A DNA stretch of 36,716 nt from an uncultured Anaerolineaceae bacterium (GTDB lineage Bacteria > Chloroflexota > Anaerolineae > Anaerolineales > Anaerolineaceae), in assembly GCA_938020565.1 (NCBI GenBank), contig CALIHP010000054.1, positions 1 to 36,716 of the forward strand, in the 5' to 3' direction. This document shows positions 1-8,056 of this stretch, one piece after another. A program made the position numbers and the translations under genes. Under the pieces are notes generated by a model that was not told the origin of the DNA, did no database searches, and saw only the letters and a list, made by a program, of their open reading frames with translations. Within the stretch, counting starts at the first letter, position 1. Each line of letters starts with the position of its first letter.

Positions 1-1
1 C

Positions 2-100
2 GATGAGCGCAGGCACCATGAGATCTATCTCAGCGATGCCAGGAAAGTGGCTCCGGAGAAACAGAAGACAGTCATCCGGCATCCGATCAGAAAGGCTTGA
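2..100 (+). CDS. GyrI-like domain protein, C-terminal fragment
   Basis: The window opens inside a reading frame whose last 32 codons end at TGA 98-100. The peptide includes HEIYLSDARKVAPEKQKT, which resembles the end of GyrI-like small-molecule-binding domain proteins (HEIYLSDPRK.APEK..T pattern), a family of stand-alone or AraC/MerR-linked drug-sensing domains. Only the tail is present, so the full architecture and any DNA-binding domain are unknown. The next frame, a broken VOC gene, starts 1 bp after the stop, so the two were probably co-transcribed. Base composition is lower in GC than the rest of the window. Family assignment rests on this short motif only. Confidence 0.55.
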   Translation, partial: DERRHHEIYLSDARKVAPEKQKTVIRHPIRKA

Positions 101-101
101 T

Positions 102-262
102 ATGAAGCTGAAAATTATTTTGATCGTTGTAAATGATATTTAACAATCCTGCAGATTTTACCATGATCTATTCGGATTGGATCTTGTGCGGGATAATGAC
201 GGCTATATGATCCTGACGGCAATCTGATTGAACTCGGTACACCGATGCAGGGAGCGGCATGA
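102..262 (+). pseudogene. Decayed VOC/glyoxalase-family gene
   Basis: ATG 102 opens MKLKIILIVVNDI, which stops at TAA 141. The same frame continues after the stop as QSCRFYHDLFGLDLVRDNDG, the first beta-alpha-beta unit of vicinal-oxygen-chelate (glyoxalase/bleomycin-resistance) proteins. The downstream end is in another frame: from 209, DPDGNLIELGTPMQGAA then TGA 260-262, the classic VOC C-terminal metal-site strand with its Glu ligand. The middle of the protein (roughly 60-70 residues in an intact homologue) is missing. There is thus an in-frame stop, an internal deletion and a frame change, so no functional product is expected. Confidence 0.65.
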
Positions 263-274
263 GATGAAAATGCT

Positions 275-341
275 TCGAAACAGTCTCTGTGCTGTCCGGT
301 GTTGGTAAGGCAATTTACAACGGTCAGGGAGACTGTTTCGA
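275..341. repeat. 13-bp perfect inverted repeat next to the IS end
   Basis: TCGAAACAGTCTC at 275-287 is perfectly complementary to GAGACTGTTTCGA at 329-341, enclosing a 41-nt loop. The right arm abuts the left terminal repeat of the IS256-type element. No strong T-run follows, so it is a doubtful terminator for the upstream fragments. It may be the remains of another element or a target hairpin. Confidence 0.5.
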
Positions 342-343
342 GT

Positions 344-375
344 TTTGTGTAAACTCAAAAAAACCGATATAAGAT
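344..375 (+). repeat. IS256-type left terminal inverted repeat
   Basis: TTTGTGTAAAC (344-354) and GATATAAGAT (366-375) are repeated in inverse orientation at 1825-1854. The two arms differ by 2 bp in the spacing between these blocks. Confidence 0.7.
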
Positions 376-392
376 TAGTTGAATGACATCTG

Positions 393-423
393 GGGACAGG
401 GCTAATTATTCAGGTCCTGTCCC
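393..423. repeat. Hairpin inside the IS left end
   Basis: GGGACAGG (393-400) pairs perfectly with CCTGTCCC (416-423) around a 15-nt loop. It lies between the outward promoter at 432-459 and the left terminal repeat. GGGGACAGG-type palindromes are common near the ends of mobile elements; the role here is unknown. Confidence 0.5.
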
Positions 424-431
424 TTACTCGC

Positions 432-459
432 ATTATATGGCGGGATGGGCATATGTCAA
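432..459 (-). promoter_or_regulatory. Consensus outward-facing promoter in the IS
   Basis: Read on the minus strand, TTGACA (459-454), a 16-nt spacer and TATAAT (437-432) form a perfect -35/-10 match. Transcription would run out of the element through the left terminal repeat, antisense to the VOC remnant. It lies downstream of the transposase stop, so it is not the transposase promoter. Confidence 0.6.
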
Positions 460-467
460 GGTTAGAT

Positions 468-494
468 CAGGGGGCTACGCGCCCCAGCCCCCTG
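468..494 (-). terminator. Stem-loop after transposase gene
   Basis: CAGGGGGCT (468-476) and AGCCCCCTG (486-494) form a perfect 9-bp stem with a 9-nt loop, about 45 nt beyond the transposase stop. No T-run follows, so it is a candidate terminator or transcript-stabilising hairpin only. Confidence 0.35.
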
Positions 495-539
495 TGGCAC
501 GCTGCTTCCGGATGCCTGAACGGCACCGGAAACCGCGTC

Positions 540-1798
540 TTAGAGTATATGCCCTTCCAGCCGTTCTTCGAAATAAATCTCCAACTGGGAACGGATCTGC
601 CCCCAATCCTGACGATGGCCGGTCCATTTTTTCGTGATGTCCATCATTGCCAGATACAGCATTTTTAGAAGGCTGTCATCTGATGTGAATATCGTTTTGC
701 TTTTGGTGACTTTCCGAAGCTGCCGGTTAAAGCCTTCAATGGCGTTCGTAGTATAGATCAGGCGGCGGACCGGTTCCGGATACTTGAAATACGTGGAGAG
801 TGCAGCCCAGTTATCCCGCCAGGATTTACCGATCCTGGGATATTTGCCATCCCATTTGCTGCAGAATCCATCCAGTTCCGCCAGTGCCGTTTCCTCTGTA
901 GGGGCAGCGTAGACAAGCTTAAGGTCTGCCATAAGCTTTTTAAGGTCCTTGCATGAGACATAACGGGTCGCATTGCGGATCTGATGAATAATGCAGTGCT
1001 GGACCTCCGTCTCTGGGTAAACCGCTCCGATCGCCTGTGGAAATCCGTTCAGCCCGTCCACACAGGCGATCAGGATGTCCTCCACCCCACGGTTTTTCAG
1101 TCCATTGATGACAGAAAGCCAGAACTTCGCACTTTCGTTCTCGCCGACGTACATTCCAAGCACGTCCTTTTTCCATCCATGTCAATGCCGAGGACAATAT
1201 AGACGGCACGCTTGACAATCCGTCCCTCGCTGCGTACATGATAGTGGATGGCGTCCAGGAACACGACAGCATAGATTTCCTCCAAAGGTCGTTCCTGCCA
1301 CTCTTTGACGATAGGGAGGACCCTATCCGTGATCCGGCTGACCGTACTGTCAGAAATATCGATGTCGTAAAGTTCCCTCATGTGGGATTCGATATCAGTT
1401 GTTGTTATCCCCTTGGCGTACATGGAAATGATTTTTTCTTCCATGTCCTGCGTGATGGTGTTCTGATATTTTCTTATAGCCTGAGGTTCGTATTCGCCTT
1501 TCCGGTCGCGTGGGATCGCTACTTCCATGTCTCCATAGCTTGTATGCATTGTTTTCGTGGAATGGCCGTTACGGCTGTTGTCTGTTTCCTTGTTGCGGTA
1601 ATCGTATTTCGAGTAGCCAAGCTCCTCGTCCAGCTCCTCGTCGAGGACGCCTTCCAAAAGCACGGACATCATGTCGCGCATAATGGCATTGACATCGTCC
1701 CCGTCCTTGATGTGGACATCATTATTTTTCAGATAGTCCCGCATCATTTCCCGCATTGCCTGTTTCTGTGGCGTTTCATTTCTTGTTCTTTTGGGCAT
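540..1798 (-). pseudogene. IS256-family transposase, frameshifted
   Basis: Two overlapping minus-strand frames encode the halves of one DDE transposase of about 415 residues. The 5' half (start ATG 1798, preceded by GGAGG with a 7-nt gap) carries the N-terminal helical region and the first catalytic Asp in VVFLDAIHYHV. The 3' half carries the second Asp in ACVDGLNGFPQA and the Glu in TTNAIEGFNRQLRK. Family members read ...GKKDVLGMYVGEN across the junction. Here the coding strand has five A (1168-1172) where six would keep the frame, so one A is missing. A -1 ribosomal slip at this run would restore the protein, but IS256 transposases are normally a single frame. A deletion or an assembly error in the homopolymer is more likely. 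Confidence 0.85.
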
Positions 1799-1824
1799 AG
1801 AAAAACCTCCAAACTGGTAAGTGT

Positions 1825-1854
1825 ATCTTATATCAGTTCAGAGGTTTACACAAA
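1825..1854 (-). repeat. IS256-type right terminal inverted repeat
   Basis: On the minus strand this reads TTTGTGTAAAC, nine bases, then GATATAAGAT, mirroring 344-375. It lies just upstream of the transposase start, where it may also carry the transposase promoter. Confidence 0.7.
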
Positions 1855-1883
1855 TTTTGGGATACTCCTGAGGACCCCGGGGG

Positions 1884-2804
1884 TTAATCACCCCCTCCTA
1901 CTCGATCGACTTCGTTACCCACTAAGAATTTATCCAACTGGATCTTAAGATCAGCGACTTCGTCCGGAGAAAGATCCAGCAAAGGCCTTCGCATCACGCC
2001 TCCCGGAACGCCTCGCAGCGTTAAGATATTCTTGAAAATTGAAAGGTCCCCACCGTATTTCAGGAACTGGCAATGCTGATTCGTAATAAGCTGAGCCTTC
2101 CTGGCACGATCGTAATCCCCCTTCAGAAAATACTTATATACAGCTACAAAGGCCTCCGGCATCGGACCCGAACAGCCTGAAACCGTCCCGTCACAGCCCA
2201 TCATCAAAGCCGGGAAAAAGAAATCGTCGGCGCCAACCACAACGGAAAAATCACCGTTGCGGACCGTCAGATACTGCGAAATTCGCCTGAAATCAGGAAA
2301 ACTATACTTTACGCCAACGACCTGCGGACAGGCGTGCGCGATTCTCTCCATCAGGGGAACAGAAATATCATTTTTCGCTAACTGTGGAATAACATACGTA
2401 TATACAGAGAAATCGTCCGGAAGGGCGTCGCAGATTTCGACATAGTAACGAAGGAGAGCTTCGTCCTTGCACCCGAAATAAGAAGGCGTTACAACTCCGA
2501 TCCCATCTGCGCCAATCTTGTACGCGTGCCGGCTCAGGCGGATAACGCTATCCTGACACATAGCGCCCGTATGAATAAAAACCGTCACGCGCTTTGCAGC
2601 TTGCCGGACGACCGTTTCAGCGATTTGCTCCCTTTCTTCGTCAGAAAGAAAATACATCTCCCCCGTTGTACCGCATGGATACAAACAGTTAACACCCCTG
2701 GATATCAGAAACTCAACCTGTTCTTTAATTGCCTCATAATCCACTCGATTCTCAGAATCAAATGGAGTTGTCATAGCCGTAATGACTCCAAATAATTTCT
2801 TCAT
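1884..2804 (-). CDS. DHDPS/N-acetylneuraminate lyase family aldolase
   Basis: This is a class I, Schiff-base aldolase of the dihydrodipicolinate synthase superfamily, 306 residues (normal size). It shows the CGTTGE motif (44-49), the Y-x-x-P tyrosine (Y137) and the Schiff-base lysine in GVKYS (K166). GTG at 2807 is an alternative start, but AAGGA lies 5 nt from ATG 2804, so that ATG is chosen. It is divergent from an IclR regulator, a pairing typical of catabolic members (2-keto-3-deoxy sugar acids, sialic acid, hydroxyproline derivatives) rather than lysine synthesis. The substrate cannot be read from the sequence. No partner dehydratase or transporter is present; an IS element ends 27 bp past the stop, so downstream genes may have been lost. 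Composition is AT-richer than the core genes. Confidence 0.85.
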   Translation of the reverse strand: MKKLFGVITAMTTPFDSENRVDYEAIKEQVEFLISRGVNCLYPCGTTGEMYFLSDEEREQIAETVVRQAAKRVTVFIHTGAMCQDSVIRLSRHAYKIGADGIGVVTPSYFGCKDEALLRYYVEICDALPDDFSVYTYVIPQLAKNDISVPLMERIAHACPQVVGVKYSFPDFRRISQYLTVRNGDFSVVVGADDFFFPALMMGCDGTVSGCSGPMPEAFVAVYKYFLKGDYDRARKAQLITNQHCQFLKYGGDLSIFKNILTLRGVPGGVMRRPLLDLSPDEVADLKIQLDKFLVGNEVDRVGGGD

Positions 2805-3057
2805 CACAATCCTTTCATCAGATCATTCAGCATTGCTGAACTTATTTCAGTTTACCCGAACTTATTTCAATATTAACGATTTTGCCACAAACTGTCAATA
2901 GCTATTTAATAACGCCTAAGCCCATGACATTTATCATATCATATATTAACAACAAAATAGCAAGATATCGTCATTTGAGGCTTCTTTAAACAAGAGACCT
3001 TATTTATCATATAATTAATTCCGTGAAGTTTTTTCAGCAAAAGAAGGATAAACCAAA
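2805..3057. promoter_or_regulatory. Divergent control region with direct repeats
   Basis: This AT-rich region separates the divergent aldolase and IclR genes. GAACTTATTTCA occurs twice in direct orientation, at 2838-2849 and 2858-2869, spaced 20 bp apart (about two helical turns), some 35-65 bp upstream of the aldolase start. Such phased repeats are candidate operators for the adjacent IclR protein. AAGAAGGA just before 3058 is the IclR ribosome-binding site. No clear consensus -35/-10 pair stands out. Confidence 0.5.
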
Positions 3058-3861
3058 ATGCCGTTAGATAACGCTGTTGAACATAAAAATTTAGTCAGTT
3101 CCGTAATAAAAGCAGGACAAATATTAGACTGCTTTACGCCTGATAATCATCAACTGAATCTGACTCAGATAAGCAATAAACTTAATTTTCCAAAAAGTAC
3201 GACGCTGAACTTATTGCAGACTTTAGAATTTGAAGGATTCATCATTCGAGTTAAAGATTCTAACAGCTACCAATTGGGCTATAAAAATATGGAATTAGGC
3301 TATCGAACGATGACAAGCCTGGCAATTCTTCCCTACGCTATACCACTGATGGAAGAGCTACAGGACAGGACGAACGAAATAATATACCTGACAACCCACA
3401 TCGAAGGAAAGGTTTTTTATTTGCATTGCTCATACCCCAACAAGCCGACCGTCAGTTACTCCGTAATGGGGAAAATGCTTCCGATGCACTGTACAGGCTG
3501 CGGAAAGGCCATGCTCGCATACCTGGATACCGATTATATCGACAAGATTATCAAAACTTATGGATTAGCGCAGTTTACACCGAATACAATCACCACAAAA
3601 GAAGCGCTGCTGGCAAACCTGGAACTGATCAGAAACCGAGGCTACGCGATCGACAATCAGGAAGAAACTTCAGGCGTAAAATGCGTCGCAGTAGCGGTCC
3701 GGAACGCATCTGGGAACTCAGTAGGCGCGATCAGTATTTCCGGTTCCGAACTTTCAATGTCACAGGAGAAATATGACCGCTACGCAACGCTTTTATCAAC
3801 ATCCTGCACAATTCTTTCGCAGCAGGCAAAATTGTTCCCCGCGAGCATGATTTACTCATGA
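3058..3861 (+). CDS. IclR-family transcriptional regulator
   Basis: The 267-residue protein has the IclR layout: an N-terminal winged helix-turn-helix (about 13-70, including LNLTQISNKLNFPKSTTLNL) and a C-terminal effector-binding GAF-like domain (about 80-255, with MHCTGCGKAMLAYL and the G-V-K-C-V-A-V-A-V block). IclR proteins bind operators near divergent catabolic operons and respond to small carbon compounds. The divergent DHDPS/NAL-type aldolase is the obvious target, and the repeats at 2838-2869 are candidate sites. The start ATG has AAGGA 8 nt upstream. The gene marks the right edge of the AT-rich segment: 11 bp later the composition changes to the GC-rich core. Confidence 0.93.
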   Translation: MPLDNAVEHKNLVSSVIKAGQILDCFTPDNHQLNLTQISNKLNFPKSTTLNLLQTLEFEGFIIRVKDSNSYQLGYKNMELGYRTMTSLAILPYAIPLMEELQDRTNEIIYLTTHIEGKVFYLHCSYPNKPTVSYSVMGKMLPMHCTGCGKAMLAYLDTDYIDKIIKTYGLAQFTPNTITTKEALLANLELIRNRGYAIDNQEETSGVKCVAVAVRNASGNSVGAISISGSELSMSQEKYDRYATLLSTSCTILSQQAKLFPASMIYS

Positions 3862-3872
3862 AGCGCTTATTA

Positions 3873-4607
3873 TCACCTTCGATGCGCCATCATCGACAGA
3901 TAAATCACGACCGACCCGGCTACGGCCGCGTTCAGCGACTCGATTTCACCCGCCATCGGCAGCCGCGCCAGCTCATCGCAGGCCACCCGGGTTAACCGCC
4001 GCAGCCCTTCGCCCTCGCCGCCGACGACGATCCCGAGCTTCCCGCCCAGTCGCTTCAGCTCGATATCGGGCGCGTCCGGGCCGCCTTCCAACCCAACGAC
4101 CCACCCCCCGGCGTCATGCATCAGTTGAATTCCCTGCGCGAGATTCATCTGCACGATCGGAATATGCTCCGTCGCGCCGACTGAAGCGTGCGTCACCGCC
4201 GGCGTAACCCCCGCGGACCGCGCCGTCGGAATCACAACCCCATGCATCTCCGCCGCGGCAGCCGTCCGGATCAGCGAACCGAAATTCTGAGGATTCTGAA
4301 TCAGGTCCAGAAACAGGACGAACAGCGGCCGCCCGGACGCGGCGCAGCGCGCTTCAATATCCTGCCAGTCAGAATAGTGGAACCCGCTGACCTCAAGCGC
4401 CAGCCCCTGATGATTTTCGTCGATCCGATCCAACCGGCCGCGGTCCACGTACACAGGGACAAGCTTCCGCTTCGCCGCCAGCTTCAAAATCTCCGCCATC
4501 CGCCCCTTAACTTCAGCGGTCCGAGAAACGTAAAACTGATATGTTTCCCGGCTTCGCGCCGAAAGGATTTCGTAAACCGCGTTCCGCCCCGTAATCCATT
4601 CTTTCAT
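3873..4607 (-). CDS. rlmB: 23S rRNA 2'-O-methyltransferase, TrmH/RlmB family
   Basis: A SPOUT-class (TrmH) RNA ribose methyltransferase of 244 residues, using S-adenosylmethionine, probably for the conserved guanosine of 23S rRNA domain V. An N-terminal substrate-binding domain (MKEWITGRNAVYEIL start) is followed by the three SPOUT motifs: motif 1 QNPQNFGSLIRTA (104-116), motif 2 GIVVGGEGEGL (about 190-200) and motif 3 LPMAGEIESLNAAVAGSV (about 217-234), which form the trefoil knot. It starts 9 bp after cysS with an AAGGA site, and the cysS-rlmB order is widely conserved. Another TrmH-family specificity cannot be excluded from sequence alone. Confidence 0.92.
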   Translation of the reverse strand: MKEWITGRNAVYEILSARSRETYQFYVSRTAEVKGRMAEILKLAAKRKLVPVYVDRGRLDRIDENHQGLALEVSGFHYSDWQDIEARCAASGRPLFVLFLDLIQNPQNFGSLIRTAAAAEMHGVVIPTARSAGVTPAVTHASVGATEHIPIVQMNLAQGIQLMHDAGGWVVGLEGGPDAPDIELKRLGGKLGIVVGGEGEGLRRLTRVACDELARLPMAGEIESLNAAVAGSVVIYLSMMAHRR

Positions 4608-4616
4608 CCGCCGTCC

Positions 4617-6023
4617 TTACGATAGCCAGCGCCAGGACGTCCCGTCCCGCGAATCTTCGAGGACGACGCCGTTTTCCTTCAGCCGGTCGCGGACGAGATC
4701 GGATAATTCCCAGTTCTTCTCTGCGCGCAGCCGCAGCCGCAAATCAATCAACAGCTGAATAAACGGGTCGGCGCCCTGGGCCCCCTTCGCTTCGGCCTCC
4801 TCAAGCGTCAATCCGAGAACGGAGGTCAATTCTTTCAGCGTCGCCCGCGCTTCGGCGAGTTCGGCGCCGGTCGCTCCGGCGTCGCGGGTCGCGTTCATGA
4901 CGCGGACCAATTCGAACAGCGCCGCCAGCGCCGCCGCCGAATTAAAATCGTCATCCATCGCGGCGATAAATTCGTCTTTCGCAGCCTGAACCTGATTTTT
5001 CAGCGCCTCGATCGAACCGGAAGGCGCCCCGCTCGCCGAGCCCGCCGCAGATTTCAGCGCGTTCCGAAGCCGCTCGATCGCTTTTTCCGCCTGATTCAGG
5101 ACTTCTTCGTTAAAAATAACCGGATTCCGGTACCCTGAATTCAGGATCAGGTAGCGAAACGCGTCGGCGCTATGCGCTTCGAGAAGCTCGTCGATCGAAA
5201 TAATATTCCCGACCGACTTCGACATCTTCTCGCCCTTGAGCTGAAGCATGCCGTTATGAATCCAATACGTCGCGAAACGCTTTCCCGTAAAACTCTCGCT
5301 TTGCGCGATTTCGTTTTCATGATGAGGAAAGATCAGGTCGTTTCCGCCGCCATGAATATCGATCGAATCGCCGAAAAGATGATAATTCATCGCGGAACAT
5401 TCAATATGCCAGCCCGGACGCCCGGGGCCCCAGGGACTCTCCCAGGCCGGTTCGCCCGGCTTCGCGCCCTTCCAGAGCGCGAAATCCATCGGGTCCTCCT
5501 TCCGATCGTCGGCTTCCTTCCGGACCCCGACGCGCATGTCGTCCAGGCGGCGCCCGGATAATTTCCCGTAATCCGCCTTTTCACGGACACGGTAATAAAC
5601 GTCCCCGTCGAGCGGATACGCGGCCCCCTTATCGATCAGCCCCCGAACCATCGCGATAATCTGACCGATTTCCTCGGTCGCGCGCGGATGATACGTTGCC
5701 GGAAGAACGTTCAGCGCCTCAAGGTTGCCGCGGAAATCGTTGATATACCCCTCCGCTAATTTAAACGGATCCACGTTCATCTCATGCGCGCGGCGGATAA
5801 TTTTATCGTCGACGTCGGTAAAATTCATCGCGAACCGGACGTCATATCCGCGATACATCATATACCGGCGGATAATATCGAAAACGACCGCCGACATCGC
5901 GTGTCCGATATGAGCCTTGTTGTAAACCGTCGGGCCGCAGACGTACATCTTAACCACGCCCGGTTCCAACGTTTCCAGCGGTTCCTTCGTTCGTGTCAGC
6001 GTATTATACAGTTGAATCCCCAT
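4617..6023 (-). CDS. cysS: Cysteine--tRNA ligase
   Basis: Class I cysteinyl-tRNA synthetase of 468 residues, activating cysteine with ATP and charging tRNA-Cys. It shows the HIGH motif AHIGH (38-41), KMSKS (266-270) and the zinc ligands expected of the family: C29, C209, H234 and E238. The C-terminal DALR/anticodon region follows. GGAGG lies 7 nt before ATG 6023. It sits between metG (31 bp upstream) and rlmB (9 bp downstream) on the same strand and is likely co-transcribed with both. Confidence 0.97.
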   Translation of the reverse strand: MGIQLYNTLTRTKEPLETLEPGVVKMYVCGPTVYNKAHIGHAMSAVVFDIIRRYMMYRGYDVRFAMNFTDVDDKIIRRAHEMNVDPFKLAEGYINDFRGNLEALNVLPATYHPRATEEIGQIIAMVRGLIDKGAAYPLDGDVYYRVREKADYGKLSGRRLDDMRVGVRKEADDRKEDPMDFALWKGAKPGEPAWESPWGPGRPGWHIECSAMNYHLFGDSIDIHGGGNDLIFPHHENEIAQSESFTGKRFATYWIHNGMLQLKGEKMSKSVGNIISIDELLEAHSADAFRYLILNSGYRNPVIFNEEVLNQAEKAIERLRNALKSAAGSASGAPSGSIEALKNQVQAAKDEFIAAMDDDFNSAAALAALFELVRVMNATRDAGATGAELAEARATLKELTSVLGLTLEEAEAKGAQGADPFIQLLIDLRLRLRAEKNWELSDLVRDRLKENGVVLEDSRDGTSWRWLS

Positions 6024-6054
6024 CTTTATTCCTCCGGTTCACCGCGCGGCGCGG

Positions 6055-7836
6055 TCAGCCAATCCGCGCACGCTCCTCCGCGATAATCGACGGGTCCAGC
6101 TTCCGGAACAGCGGCGAAATCTCGCCAAACCTCTGCCCCGCCGGGAGCTCCTGCCACGCCCATTTTCCAGCCGCCGGATCCGGATCATAGCGCAGCACGT
6201 TCCGCTCCCCCAACGCGTCCGAAACCGATTGGATATACGAATTTCCGAACAGCTGGTCGTCAAATCCCAGAATCTTATTCAGTTTTTCCGAACTGAACGG
6301 GAGCACCGGCGCGAACAGGATTTTCAGATTATTAATCGCCTGAAGCGCGTAGTAAACGCGCGTCCCCGCCGCTTCTTTATCCGTCTTAACCAGCGTCCAC
6401 GGCGAAGTCACGTCCAGATAGCGATTCACCTCGCTCGACAGCCGCATCATCTCAGCTGCCGCGCTGCGGAAACGCGCCTTTTGAAGCTCGTCGCCGACCG
6501 CCCGGAATCCCAGCCGGATCGTATCGATCAGGTTCTCGTCCTCAGCGTCCGCCGCGGCCGGTTCCGGAACGCAGCCCCAGTGCTTATTCGCGAATGAAAT
6601 AACCCGATTCGCAAGGTTCCCCCAGTTGGCAACCAGCTCGTTATTGTTGCGTTTCAGGAAATCTTCCCAATCCCAGTCCGAATCCTGCGATTCGGGCATC
6701 GTAACCGTCAGATAATATCGAAGCGGATCGGGATCATAGCGCGTCAGGAAGTCGTTCACGTAAACCGCCCAGTTCCGGGACCCGGAAATCTTCTGTCCTT
6801 CGAGGTTCATGAACTCATTCGCAGGAACGTCGTACGGTAAATTCAGCGGTCGATTCGAGTTCCCGTCGTAGAACGTCCCGAATTCAGTCCCGGTACCGAT
6901 CAGCTGCGCCGGCCAGATAATCGCGTGAAACGGAATATTATCCTTCCCGATAAAATAATACGTCTTGCAGTCGTCATTTTCCCAGAACGTCTTCCACCGG
7001 CTCGGATCGCCCGTCAATCTCGCGTATTCGATCGTCGCCGACAGGTACCCGATCACTGCCTCAAACCAGACGTACAGGCATTTCCCATCCTCGTCCTCGA
7101 TCGGAACCGGAACGCCCCAGTCCAGATCGCGGGTAATCGCCCGTCCATGCAGGTCGTTTGCCTGAATCGACCCCAGCGACTGCCGGATGACGTTCGGACG
7201 CCAGCTGTCCTCTCGTGATTTCAGGAACGAGACGATCGCCCCCTGAAGCTTCCCCAGATCCAGATAGAAATGCTCCGTGTCGCGAAGCTCCGGAACGCTC
7301 CCATCCGTCTTCGTTCTTGGGTTCAGGATCTTTTCCGGCTCCAATAAATTACCACACTTGTCGCACTGATCCCCGCGGGCGCTTTCATAGCCGCAGATAT
7401 AGCAAGTCCCTTCAACGTACCGGTCCGGAAGGAACTTCCCCTGCGAAACCGAATACCACTGCTTTTCCGTCGACCGGTACAGATAACCGTTTTTCCGAAG
7501 CGCCAGAAAAACGTCCTGCGAAACCTTAAAGTGGTTCTCCGTATGCGTACTGGTAAAAAGATCATACGAAATCCCGACATGAATCAGCATATCCAGAAAA
7601 CTCTGATGGAAATGCTGGTAAACCTCGGTCGGCGTCGTCCCCTCGTTCTCGGCGCGAACCGTAATCGGCGTCCCATGCGCGTCGGTCCCGGTCAGAACGA
7701 CCGTATCATAGCCCATCAGGCGATGCGTCCGACCGAAAATATCCGCCGGCAGGTGCGACCCCGTCAGATTCCCGACATGAATATAAGCGTTAGCGTACGG
7801 CCAGGCCGACGTCACCAAAACAGGTTGTTTTTTCAT
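6055..7836 (-). CDS. metG: Methionine--tRNA ligase
   Basis: Class I methionyl-tRNA synthetase of 593 residues, charging tRNA-Met and initiator tRNA. It has the HIGH-equivalent HVGN (20-23) and four zinc cysteines (C145, C148, C158, C161). The KMSKS-equivalent is KISGS (349-353), in which the second lysine is replaced by glycine. There is no C-terminal EMAP-like tRNA-binding domain. The open frame extends to 8070 but has no family similarity before MKKQPVLVTSAWPYANAY. ATG 7836 is chosen; a GTG at 7842 sits 5 nt from GGAGG (the ATG is 11 nt away) and may be the real start. It is first in the metG-cysS-rlmB operon. Confidence 0.95.
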   Translation of the reverse strand: MKKQPVLVTSAWPYANAYIHVGNLTGSHLPADIFGRTHRLMGYDTVVLTGTDAHGTPITVRAENEGTTPTEVYQHFHQSFLDMLIHVGISYDLFTSTHTENHFKVSQDVFLALRKNGYLYRSTEKQWYSVSQGKFLPDRYVEGTCYICGYESARGDQCDKCGNLLEPEKILNPRTKTDGSVPELRDTEHFYLDLGKLQGAIVSFLKSREDSWRPNVIRQSLGSIQANDLHGRAITRDLDWGVPVPIEDEDGKCLYVWFEAVIGYLSATIEYARLTGDPSRWKTFWENDDCKTYYFIGKDNIPFHAIIWPAQLIGTGTEFGTFYDGNSNRPLNLPYDVPANEFMNLEGQKISGSRNWAVYVNDFLTRYDPDPLRYYLTVTMPESQDSDWDWEDFLKRNNNELVANWGNLANRVISFANKHWGCVPEPAAADAEDENLIDTIRLGFRAVGDELQKARFRSAAAEMMRLSSEVNRYLDVTSPWTLVKTDKEAAGTRVYYALQAINNLKILFAPVLPFSSEKLNKILGFDDQLFGNSYIQSVSDALGERNVLRYDPDPAAGKWAWQELPAGQRFGEISPLFRKLDPSIIAEERARIG

Positions 7837-8044
7837 AACCACAAACGCCTCCGAATGAAGAAGGTACCTGAAACAGCAAAAAATCCAGTAAAATTCTATC
7901 ACAACCTGTTCCCGGCGACGATTTTCCGCGTCAGAAGCGGACGGCGAGCGGGGAAGCGGTTCCTCCCGCGCCGCGATCCGGCGGAATTGGGCCGGATCAA
8001 CGGAGCGGATAAAGAACCCGTCGGGCGGCGATTTTCGAAAGGGG

Positions 8045-8056
8045 TATGATTCAGGT
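8045..8056 (+). promoter_or_regulatory. -10-like TATGAT just before the MFS start
   Basis: TATGAT (8045-8050) is followed by six bases and then ATG 8057. The expected transcription start therefore falls on the start codon itself and the mRNA would be leaderless. No Shine-Dalgarno lies at the normal distance. The rest of 7843-8044 holds the divergent metG leader; I see no clear consensus promoter for metG there. Confidence 0.45.

Larger units (their letters stand above)
343..1857 (-). mobile_element. IS256-family insertion sequence
   Basis: The element carries an IS256/Mutator-type transposase on the minus strand, flanked by imperfect terminal inverted repeats. The left end has TTTGTGTAAAC then GATATAAGAT (344-375). 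The right end has the complement, ATCTTATATC then GTTTACACAAA (1825-1854). No matching 8-9 bp target duplication can be seen with these boundaries, so the exact ends are uncertain by a few bases or one flank has been rearranged. It sits 27 bp from the stop of the neighbouring aldolase gene. The transposase is frameshifted, so the copy is probably immobile unless supplied in trans. Confidence 0.85.

Noticed and set aside
1880..1896. GGGGG/CCCCC stem over the aldolase stop codon
   Set aside because: Only 5 bp and without a T-run on either strand; not enough for a terminator call.
1238..1948. Plus-strand open frame across the transposase and aldolase end
   Set aside because: It is antisense to two recognisable genes, has no ribosome-binding site and no recognisable domain.
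6403..6422. Possible lack of activity in metG from the KISGS motif
   Set aside because: The second lysine of KMSKS varies in this MetG subgroup; everything else is intact, so inactivation is not supported.
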